Origin: DASQJJ01 sp964598355
GTDB taxonomy: Bacteria; Patescibacteriota; Microgenomatia; Levybacterales; UBA12049
NCBI GenBank assembly: GCA_964598355.1
Contig: CAZRBN010000071.1
Location: 1 to 6,188 of the forward strand
Direction of reading: 5' to 3'
DNA: 6,188 nucleotides
How positions within the stretch are numbered: the first letter of the stretch is position 1; each line of letters opens with the position of its first letter. The position numbers and the translations under genes were made by a program. This document shows positions 1 through 5,285 of the stretch, one piece after another. The notes beneath the pieces are model-generated. The model saw only the letters and a program-made list of their open reading frames with translations. It did no database searches and was not told the DNA's origin.

Positions 1-2
1 GA

Positions 3-977
3 AGTGGACACAATGTGAAAGAACTTTTAGACCTTATTCTTCTTGTTTTTGAAATGAATTATACAGAAGAAAAAATAGAAGGAAAGGTAGCACCAAGTCA
101 GCCTTTGGAAGCTGTTGTTATTGAATCACGTCTTGATCCGAAGTCTGGAGCTCGGGCGACAATCGTTATTAAGAATGGTACCCTTGCAGTGAAAGACATG
201 GTTGTTGCAGGCAACGCAACAGGAAAAGTTCGTTCTCTTAATACAGAGGCAGGTATAGCTATTCCTTCAGCGACTATTGGAGATGCTGTTGAAGTTTTGG
301 GATTTGAGCAGGTGCCACCTGTTGGAAGTATTGTCAGAAAAAAAGGAGAGCAATCTTTAAGTCTCGTTGAAGCTCCAAAAGCCGCAAAAAAATCAAATGC
401 TCAAAATGGAGAAAATCTTCTTTCCCTGATGCTTGTAGCAGATACTCAAGGCTCTTTGGAAGCTATTTTATATTCTCTTCCTGAAGGCGTCACTGTTATT
501 TTATCCAAAACAGGAGATGTTTCGGAGGCAGATGTCCTTATGGCTAAGTCAACAGGGTCTATTATTCTTACTTTTAACCTCAAACTGAAGCCAGACCTAA
601 TTAAATTTGCTATTACTGAAAAAGTCTTACTCAAAAATTACACCATTATTTATGAATTACTGGATGAATTGAAGGATGTTATGGAAGGGAAGGCCCTGGC
701 TGGTATGGAACAGCTGTATGGTGCCGCCCGAATTTTAGCTACATTTCCCTTTGAAAAGACACAGGTTTTGGGTATAAAAGTCCTTGAAGGAAGAGTCGCG
801 AAAGGTGATAAGATTCGTATCATGAGAGATGATATAGTAATTGGTGAAAGTAGCGTTGTTTCTTTACGACAAGGCAAAAGTACAGCCTCAAAAGTGGAAA
901 AAAATCAAGAAGCTGGTATTCTTATTTCTCCTTTTCTTGACTTTTCAGTAGGAGATGTTATAATATCTCATAGTTAA
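3..977 (+). CDS. infB: Translation initiation factor IF-2, C-terminal part (5' end outside window)
   Basis: IF-2 is the GTPase that brings fMet-tRNA to the 30S subunit and promotes subunit joining. The frame is open from base 3, so the GTG at 15 is an internal Val codon and not a start. The visible 324 residues begin at SGHNVKELLDLILLVFEM, the end of the G domain just after its G5 motif. Next come beta-barrel domain II (about residues 30-115, with IKNGTLAVKDMVVAG and DAVEVLGFEQVPPVG), a rather short linker, domain III (about 140-225, with VADTQGSLEA and TIIYELLDELKDVMEG) and tRNA-binding domain IV (about 228-324, with KVLEGRVAKGDKIRIMRD and DFSVGDVI). The stop is TAA. Domain IV departs from the family at positions linked to fMet-tRNA binding: the two conserved Cys are Ile and Ala here. 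The family call is firm. The GTP-binding motifs lie upstream and cannot be judged. Confidence 0.96.
   Translation, partial: SGHNVKELLDLILLVFEMNYTEEKIEGKVAPSQPLEAVVIESRLDPKSGARATIVIKNGTLAVKDMVVAGNATGKVRSLNTEAGIAIPSATIGDAVEVLGFEQVPPVGSIVRKKGEQSLSLVEAPKAAKKSNAQNGENLLSLMLVADTQGSLEAILYSLPEGVTVILSKTGDVSEADVLMAKSTGSIILTFNLKLKPDLIKFAITEKVLLKNYTIIYELLDELKDVMEGKALAGMEQLYGAARILATFPFEKTQVLGIKVLEGRVAKGDKIRIMRDDIVIGESSVVSLRQGKSTASKVEKNQEAGILISPFLDFSVGDVIISHS
937..964 (+). promoter_or_regulatory. Predicted sigma70-type promoter inside the end of infB, for the DHH-like gene
   Basis: TTGACT at 937-942 matches the -35 consensus at five of six positions. It is followed by a 16-bp spacer and a perfect TATAAT at 959-964, with TG at 956-957 forming an extended -10. 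A start site about 7 bases downstream would fall near 971, giving a leader of roughly 8-9 bases before the ATG at 980. The bases also encode a conserved IF-2 segment (DFSVGDVI), so coding constraint could produce part of the match. It would let the downstream gene be transcribed apart from infB. This is prediction from sequence only. Confidence 0.55.
952..969 (+). repeat. Short inverted repeat overlapping the -10 element at the end of infB
   Basis: GAGATG at 952-957 and TATCTC at 964-969 pair, with one G-U, around TTATAA. As RNA this gives a stem of about 7 bp with a UAUA loop, ending 11 bases before the next ATG. No run of T follows, so it is not an intrinsic terminator. It could be an operator-like palindrome over the -10 box, a weak RNA hairpin, or chance in AT-rich coding sequence. 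Confidence 0.3.
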
Positions 978-979
978 TT

Positions 980-2062
980 ATGGATAATAACATGTTCCAG
1001 CGTCTCAAAGACCTGGTAACTCAACATCAATCAATCGGCATTATTGTTTCCCCAAACCCTACCCATGACGAAATGGCTGCAGGACTCGGTATGTATTTAG
1101 CTCTCAAGCAAATGGGTAAGAATGTCAGTGTTGCTTCACCAACTGATCCAACCGTTGCTATTTCTTCACTTGTCGGTATTGATAAAGTTCAGAAATCTCT
1201 TTCTGGTGCAGGGGGAGATTTGATGGTTACTTTCCCTTATCGAGAAGGAGAAATTGAAAAAGTTTCATATACGGTAGATAACGGACAATTAAATATTGTT
1301 GTCAAAGCAGGAGCAAATGGTCTTTCATTTACGCAATCAGACGTACAATTTAAACAAGGTGGAGCAATGCCAACACTGCTTTTTATGATCGGAGTTACAG
1401 ATCTCAATCAAGTTTCAGGTGTTATTAATGCTGCAGAAATGGGTAATACAACAGTGGTGAATATTGATAACAAGCAAACAAATACTGGATATGGAGATGT
1501 TGTTCATGTTTCACCAAGATTTAGTTCTATTTCAGAAATGGTTGCTGATTTCTTAACCCTTCTTGAGCCACAGATTGAGTTAGATGTTGATACCTCACAG
1601 AATCTTTTGTCTGGAATTTTATCAGCAAATGCTGACTTTCAAAATGGACGAGGAAGTTATTTAGCATTTGAAATGGCAGGTATTCTTATGAAAAAAGGTG
1701 CAGTGAGATCGGTGAATGGTAATTTTGCAAATCCTACGACAACACCTATGGAAACAAGTAATTACTTCCCACAGCAACAGCCTGTTCAAGCGGCACCAGC
1801 TGTTCAGCCAGTTCAAATACCACAATTTCAACAGCCAATGCCACAACAACCTTTCAGCCAGGCTCAAGGTCAACCCCTCGGCCAAACTCAGGGTCAACAA
1901 TTTCAGCCTGGGTCACAGTCCCAGCCAGTTGCTCAACAACCTCAGCCACAGACTGAAGCTCAACAACCAAATCAGCAACCACAAAATCAACAGCCAAACA
2001 ATCAACAGCCACCAGCTGATTGGTTAACTCCAAAGGTATATAAGGGCTCTACGGTATTATAA
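980..2062 (+). CDS. DHH-fold (NrnA-like) protein with degenerate active site and Gln/Pro-rich tail
   Basis: This 360-residue protein starts 2 bases after the infB stop. Residues 1-243 follow the DHH phosphoesterase fold of nanoRNase NrnA. LVTQHQSIGIIVSPNP (12-27), VVNIDNKQTNTGYGDVVHVS (159-178), SSISEMVADFL (182-192) and LLSGILSANADF (209-220) align with NrnA motifs I, III and IV and the stretches between them. The catalytic residues are mostly gone. Motif I HxNPDGD reads SPNPTHD, the motif II Asp is Gly138, DHH reads DNK (163-165), and the motif IV Asp is Ala216. About 45 residues (81-128) are extra relative to NrnA. The C-terminal DHHA1 substrate-binding domain is absent and is replaced by a Q/P-rich tail and a short non-repetitive end. 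No signal peptide or membrane segment is seen. The gene sits where nrnA lies in many infB operons, which supports the homology. I infer a non-catalytic nucleotide- or RNA-binding or scaffold protein; its actual function is unknown. No Shine-Dalgarno is visible. Confidence 0.85.
   Translation: MDNNMFQRLKDLVTQHQSIGIIVSPNPTHDEMAAGLGMYLALKQMGKNVSVASPTDPTVAISSLVGIDKVQKSLSGAGGDLMVTFPYREGEIEKVSYTVDNGQLNIVVKAGANGLSFTQSDVQFKQGGAMPTLLFMIGVTDLNQVSGVINAAEMGNTTVVNIDNKQTNTGYGDVVHVSPRFSSISEMVADFLTLLEPQIELDVDTSQNLLSGILSANADFQNGRGSYLAFEMAGILMKKGAVRSVNGNFANPTTTPMETSNYFPQQQPVQAAPAVQPVQIPQFQQPMPQQPFSQAQGQPLGQTQGQQFQPGSQSQPVAQQPQPQTEAQQPNQQPQNQQPNNQQPPADWLTPKVYKGSTVL
1772..2014 (+). repeat. Low-complexity Gln/Pro-coding tract within the DHH-like gene
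   Basis: Residues 265-345 of the DHH-like protein contain 34 Gln and 17 Pro in 81 positions, with Asn, Ser, Gly and Ala making up most of the rest and almost no charge. At DNA level it is a run of degenerate CAA/CAG/CCA units. One 12-bp unit, AATCAACAGCCA, occurs exactly at 1985-1996 and again at 2000-2011. Such tracts expand and shrink by slippage, so length may vary between strains. The protein segment is expected to be disordered. Confidence 0.9.
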
Positions 2063-2112
2063 AATTTTCAATAACCTCATATCTAAAAATTGTAAATTAT
2101 ACATTGAAAATT
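2063..2112 (+). repeat. 10-bp inverted repeat between the DHH-like gene and rpsO
   Basis: AATTTTCAAT at 2063-2072, immediately after the TAA of the DHH-like gene, is an exact inverted copy of ATTGAAAATT at 2103-2112, with 30 bases between them. The arms are 80 percent A/T and no T-run follows the second arm, so it is a poor terminator candidate. The right arm plus AA (12 bp) recurs at 4917-4928 before the RNase J gene. The rest of this 128-bp spacer, up to the rpsO promoter, shows nothing else I can name. Confidence 0.4.
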
Positions 2113-2150
2113 AACTTTGTGTTTAGTTTGATCTCAGGCATAATCAATCA

Positions 2151-2179
2151 TTGCAGAATATATCAGAAGCTGGTATAAT
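2151..2179 (+). promoter_or_regulatory. Predicted extended -10 promoter for rpsO
   Basis: A perfect TATAAT at 2174-2179 is preceded by TGG (2171-2173), an extended -10. TTGCAG at 2151-2156 lies 17 bp upstream and is a weak -35 (first three bases match). Only 11 bases separate the -10 from the rpsO ATG at 2191, so the predicted start site leaves a leader of about 0-5 bases and no room for a Shine-Dalgarno. It lies in non-coding sequence, so coding constraint does not explain the match. Confidence 0.65.
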
Positions 2180-2190
2180 AGTAACACTTT

Positions 2191-2460
2191 ATGGTTCTTA
2201 ATACAGTACAAAAACAAGATATTATTAAAGAGTTTCAGACTCAAGACGGAGATACAGGTAGTCCTGAGGTACAGATTGCACTCTTAACTCATCGAATTAA
2301 ATCTCTTATTGCACATTTACAAGGTCATGCACATGACAATCATAGTAGACGAGGACTTTTGTCTATGATTGCAAAGAGACGAAGACTCCTTAACTTCTTA
2401 GAGAAAGTTGATAAAAAAAGAGCAGAAGAAATTATTCAGAAGTTAGGCCTGCGTAGTTAA
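2191..2460 (+). CDS. rpsO: Small ribosomal subunit protein uS15
   Basis: The 89 residues are exactly the usual uS15 length and align end to end with the family. The hallmark segments are present: DGDTGSPEVQIALLTHRI (residues 19-36), then HLQGHAHDNHSRRGLL, then KRRRLLNFLEKVD. uS15 is a primary binder of the central domain of 16S rRNA and helps form an intersubunit bridge. The helix-loop-helix fold is all alpha. The ATG at 2191 is the only start that gives the standard N terminus. No Shine-Dalgarno precedes it; a strong -10 sits 11 bases upstream. Placement directly before pnp is the order found across bacteria. In E. coli and others uS15 represses its own mRNA through a structured leader. A transcript starting at the promoter seen here could not carry such a leader, although read-through from the upstream gene could. 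Confidence 0.98.
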   Translation: MVLNTVQKQDIIKEFQTQDGDTGSPEVQIALLTHRIKSLIAHLQGHAHDNHSRRGLLSMIAKRRRLLNFLEKVDKKRAEEIIQKLGLRS

Positions 2461-2475
2461 CATCGGATATCCTTC

Positions 2476-2493
2476 TATGTTACTGGTAGCATA
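2476..2493 (+). other. Small hairpin in the rpsO-pnp spacer
   Basis: TATGTTA (2476-2482) pairs with TAGCATA (2487-2493), with one G-U, around the loop CTGG. It begins 16 bases after the rpsO stop. The following bases are mixed A/T without a T-run, so it does not read as a standard intrinsic terminator. A hairpin in this spacer is the RNase III processing site in E. coli and controls pnp there. Whether this weak stem does anything comparable is unknown. Confidence 0.3.
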
Positions 2494-2509
2494 ATAAAGA
2501 TAATTGTTA

Positions 2510-2515
2510 TATAAT
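2510..2515 (+). promoter_or_regulatory. Candidate -10 box for pnp
   Basis: TATAAT stands 37 bases before the pnp ATG. No acceptable -35 is found at 16-19 bp spacing and there is no TG extension, so support is weaker than for the two upstream promoters. Transcription from it would give a leader of about 30 bases. That leader includes a purine-rich stretch (about 2521-2544) containing AAGAAG and GAAAGAA, but no canonical GGAGG at the right distance. A second TATAAT at 2549-2554 overlaps the start codon and is unlikely to serve pnp. Confidence 0.3.
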
Positions 2516-2552
2516 TACAAAGTTAAGAAGTAAGAAAGAACGAATAGATATA

Positions 2553-4826
2553 ATGAAATTTACCTCAAAATCAGTTGAATTCGCCGGAAAAAAGTTAACA
2601 CTTGAGACTGGTAAATTAGCAAAATTAGCAACCGCATCTGTTGTAGCACGCCTTGGCGACACAATGGTGTTAGCAACAGTTGTTGCCTCTAAAAAAGAAA
2701 CCACACTTGATTATTTCCCATTATCTGTTGAATACATTGAAAGATTGTATGCAGGAGGACGTATTAAAGGAAGTCGTTGGGTTAAAAGACAAGGCAGACC
2801 AACTGACGAAGCAGTATTGACTGGACGACTTATTGATAGGTCTATTCGACCTCTTTTCCCTAAAGAATATAAAAATGATGTACAGGTTGTTGTAACTGTG
2901 CTTTCAGTTGATGGTGAAAATGAGTCAGATGTTTTGTCTATTATTGCTGTTTCTGCGGCACTTGCTATGTCTCCAATCCCTTGGAAAGGTCCAATTGGCG
3001 CAATACGCATGGGCTACAAAGATGGAGAATATCTGTATAATCCAGGTGGGGAAATTTTGGCTGAGTCTCAATTAGATTTAGTTGCAACACAAAGTCGCGA
3101 AAAAACACTGATGCTTGAAGCAGGCGCACTGCAAGTTAGTGAAGATATTACCCTTGAAGCAATTGCTAAGGCACATGATGAAACACAAAAGTTAATTTCC
3201 TTTATTGAAGAATTTGCAAAAGAAGCTGGACATGAAAAAGTAACAGTTGCTCCAGATACACAACTTTCGGAATATGTTGCTATTGTTGAAAAAACATACA
3301 AGAAAGATATTGAAAATCTTGTTGCTCTTCGTGCAGAGAATGAAGGAAGTAGTGCAGATCAAGAAGCACTTGTCGAAAAAATCTTTGATGATGTAACAAC
3401 AGAGGACAAGACATCAAAAGTAGATAAAAAAGCAATTGCAAAGGCAGTTGAAAAAGTCTTCTTCAAAATTATTCGAGCAAACATTTTAGAAAAAGGAAAA
3501 AGACCAGATGGACGAAAAATTGATGAAATTAGACCACTTAGTGCAGAGATAGACGTCTTACCAAGAGTTCATGGATCAGGATTGTTCCAACGAGGAGACA
3601 CACAAGCATTGAGTATTGTCACTCTTGGTGCAGGACGAATGGAGCAACTTTTGGAATCCCCAGAAGGTGAAGAAAAAAAACGATATATTCATCATTATTC
3701 ATTTCCTCCATATTCTGTTGGTGAAACAGGTAGAGTTGGATTCTTATCACGACGTGAAATTGGACATGGAGCTTTAGGTGAGCGAGCCCTTTTAGGTGTT
3801 ATTCCAAGTAAGGACGTCTTCCCCTATACAATTCAAGTTAATTCAGAAGTATTAGCATCGAATGGCTCTACATCTATGGCATCAACTTGTGGATCAACAC
3901 TTGCACTCATGACTGCAGGCGTACCACTTTTGGCTCCAGTTGCTGGTATTGCAATGGGACGTGTACAAGATGGAGAAAAATATGTGCTTCTTACCGATAT
4001 TTTAGGACTTGAAGATTTTTCAGGAGATATGGACTTTAAAGTTGCAGGAAGTGTAGATGGTATTACAGCAATTCAATTAGATGTAAAAGACGGTGGACTT
4101 ACTGTTGAGCAAATTGAGGAAGTTTTTGCGCGAGCACGAGAAGCAAGATTAAAGATTTTGGATGTTATGCTTGCAGCAATTGCCTCTTCAAGAACATCTG
4201 TTTCAGAATACGCACCAAAAGTAGTGGTTGTAAAAGTACCAGTCGAGAGAATTGGTGAAGTTATCGGTCCTGGCGGACGAGTTATTAAAAATATTATTGC
4301 AACAACGGGTGCAGATGTGGAAGTTGAAGACGATGGAACCGTAAATATTTCCGGTGTTTCAGAGGATCAGGTACAGCAAGCTGCTACATGGATACAAGGA
4401 TTGGTCAGAGAAGTAAAAGTTGGAGAAGTATTTGAAGATGCAGAAGTAAAAAGAATCCTTCCATTTGGCGCATTTGTTGAATTCTTGCCAGGAAAAGAAG
4501 GAATGGTTCATGTCTCAAAAATGACAGATCATTTTGTCCAAAATCCTTCGGAAGTTGTAAATATTGGAGATCATGTTAAAGTTTGGGTGGCAGAAATTGA
4601 TGATCAGGGACGGATAAACCTCTCTATGATTGACCCTTCTCAAATTCAACCAAGACAACCACGGACAGATTTTCGAGAAGGCCCACGAGAAAACAGAGAT
4701 TTTCGAAGTAATACAGGAGGAGATCATGGTGCAGACAAACCAAAGCATCCACTTGCAATGCAATTTGAAAGAGAAAAAAGACAACAAAAAAGACCATATG
4801 GTCCAAAACGTGACTACAATAGATAA
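2553..4826 (+). CDS. pnp: Polyribonucleotide nucleotidyltransferase (PNPase)
   Basis: PNPase degrades RNA 3'-5' by phosphorolysis, releasing nucleoside diphosphates, and can run in reverse to add tails. It works as a ring-shaped trimer in the cytoplasm. At 757 residues it is slightly longer than usual (about 700). Order: first RNase PH core (1-145, with GRPTDEAVLTGRLIDRSIRP), helical domain (about 150-310), second RNase PH core from RPDGR (317-321) to about 550, KH domain (556-615, GPGG loop 572-575), S1 domain (622-692) and a 65-residue tail. The second core has FPPYSVGETGR, SRREIGHGALGERAL and the active-site segment LEDFSGDMDFKVAGS. Asp488, Asp494 and Lys496 match E. coli D486, D492 and K494, so it should be active. 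The RNA-contact loop reads WVKR (76-79) where most bacteria have FFKR or FFRR, with one residue more before it. The tail is rich in Arg, Lys, Gln and Asp and probably disordered. The ATG at 2553 gives the normal N terminus. Confidence 0.98.
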   Translation: MKFTSKSVEFAGKKLTLETGKLAKLATASVVARLGDTMVLATVVASKKETTLDYFPLSVEYIERLYAGGRIKGSRWVKRQGRPTDEAVLTGRLIDRSIRPLFPKEYKNDVQVVVTVLSVDGENESDVLSIIAVSAALAMSPIPWKGPIGAIRMGYKDGEYLYNPGGEILAESQLDLVATQSREKTLMLEAGALQVSEDITLEAIAKAHDETQKLISFIEEFAKEAGHEKVTVAPDTQLSEYVAIVEKTYKKDIENLVALRAENEGSSADQEALVEKIFDDVTTEDKTSKVDKKAIAKAVEKVFFKIIRANILEKGKRPDGRKIDEIRPLSAEIDVLPRVHGSGLFQRGDTQALSIVTLGAGRMEQLLESPEGEEKKRYIHHYSFPPYSVGETGRVGFLSRREIGHGALGERALLGVIPSKDVFPYTIQVNSEVLASNGSTSMASTCGSTLALMTAGVPLLAPVAGIAMGRVQDGEKYVLLTDILGLEDFSGDMDFKVAGSVDGITAIQLDVKDGGLTVEQIEEVFARAREARLKILDVMLAAIASSRTSVSEYAPKVVVVKVPVERIGEVIGPGGRVIKNIIATTGADVEVEDDGTVNISGVSEDQVQQAATWIQGLVREVKVGEVFEDAEVKRILPFGAFVEFLPGKEGMVHVSKMTDHFVQNPSEVVNIGDHVKVWVAEIDDQGRINLSMIDPSQIQPRQPRTDFREGPRENRDFRSNTGGDHGADKPKHPLAMQFEREKRQQKRPYGPKRDYNR

Positions 4827-4939
4827 CCTCAATTTTTCAATTTTTAATTCTCAATTTTCATTGAATTTTCATTGCTTCAATTTCTAAACAGTTTGAGTAT
4901 TCTTAATTGGAATTTGATTGAAAATTAATTGCAATAGTA
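4827..4939 (+). repeat. T-rich repeat cluster in the pnp-RNase J spacer
   Basis: The 113-bp spacer contains an exact tandem duplication of AATTTTCATTG (4853-4863 and 4864-4874). The core (C/G)AATTT starts at 4830, 4838, 4852, 4863 and 4878. ATTGAAAATT at 4917-4926 is an inverted version; its TGAAAATT (4919-4926) could pair with AATTTTCA at 4853-4860 or, alternatively, at 4864-4871. There is no GC-rich stem with a T-run, so no clear terminator. Promoter elements for the next gene are weak: TTGAAA at 4918-4923 and TATACT at 4946-4951 are 22 bp apart, too far for a standard promoter. Confidence 0.5.
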
Positions 4940-5275
4940 ATGATATATACTAATAATATGGACAATAAAGAAATTGTTAAAATTATCCCCTTAGGTGGTG
5001 TTGGTGTTGTTACCCGCAATATGTATGTCTATGAATATCAGGATCAAATGCTTCTGGTAGATTGTGGACTTGGATTTGCGGACGAGACAATGCTTGGAGT
5101 CGACCTGTTACTTCCAGATATCTCGTATGTTCAAAAATCTCTTCAGGCTGGTAAAAAAATCGTGGGAATGCTTATTACACATGGGCACGAAGATCATATG
5201 GGTGCATTACCTTTTATCCTTCCCGAGTTACCTGATTTTCCTATTTTTGCTACACCTTTGACTGCTGCACTTGCC
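4940..5275 (+). CDS. rnj: Ribonuclease J, N-terminal part (up to assembly gap)
   Basis: RNase J is a metallo-beta-lactamase/beta-CASP nuclease that cuts RNA internally and degrades it 5'-3', using two zinc ions. These 112 residues hold the start of the beta-lactamase domain: IIPLGGVGVVTRNMYVYEY, then LLVDCGLGF, then the metal-binding HGHEDH at residues 81-86 (5180-5197). The usual GGLGEIGKN reads GGVGVVTRN. The first ATG is at 4940, but the ATG at 4958 (MDNKEIVKIIPLGG) fits family N termini better and lies 6 bases after TATACT, so it may be the true start. Neither has a Shine-Dalgarno. The frame enters the N run at 5276; the gene continues at 5286. Read straight through the Ns, the frame is wrong and meets a false stop at 5342. 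Adjacency to pnp suggests a joint role in mRNA decay. Confidence 0.93.
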
Positions 5276-5285
5276 NNNNNNNNNN
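5276..5285. other. Assembly gap (10 N) inside the RNase J gene
   Basis: Ten Ns separate two contigs, probably a fixed placeholder. The base triplet GCC occurs both just before and just after the Ns. Deleting the Ns keeps the RNase J frame intact, whereas ten real bases would shift it. If the two GCC are the same bases, the protein reads LTAALATNKLKDFG, which matches family spacing with nothing missing. Confidence 0.95.

Noticed and set aside
15..17. GTG at 15 as the start of a 320-residue gene
   Set aside because: The frame is open to the left edge and the preceding residues (SGHN) continue the IF-2 G domain; the GTG is an internal Val.
1661..1900. Reverse-strand open frame rich in Leu, Trp and Cys
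   Set aside because: It is the complement of the Q/P repeats; composition follows from the repeat.
1716..2027. 103-codon open frame overlapping the DHH-like gene
   Set aside because: It is a shifted reading of the CAA/CAG/CCA repeats; low complexity with no independent start signal.
2464..2473. Palindrome CGGATATCCt after rpsO as a protein-binding site
   Set aside because: Only the 8-bp GGATATCC is symmetric; this length is expected by chance.
2476..2515. Intrinsic terminator after rpsO
   Set aside because: The stem is short and AT-rich and no T-run follows it.
4515..4832. 105-codon reverse-strand open frame across the end of pnp
   Set aside because: It lies opposite conserved PNPase S1 and tail codons and resembles no family I know; likely a shadow.
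4630..4887. 85-codon + strand frame running past the pnp stop
   Set aside because: It is an alternative frame of the PNPase tail continuing into the T-rich spacer; no homology or start signal.
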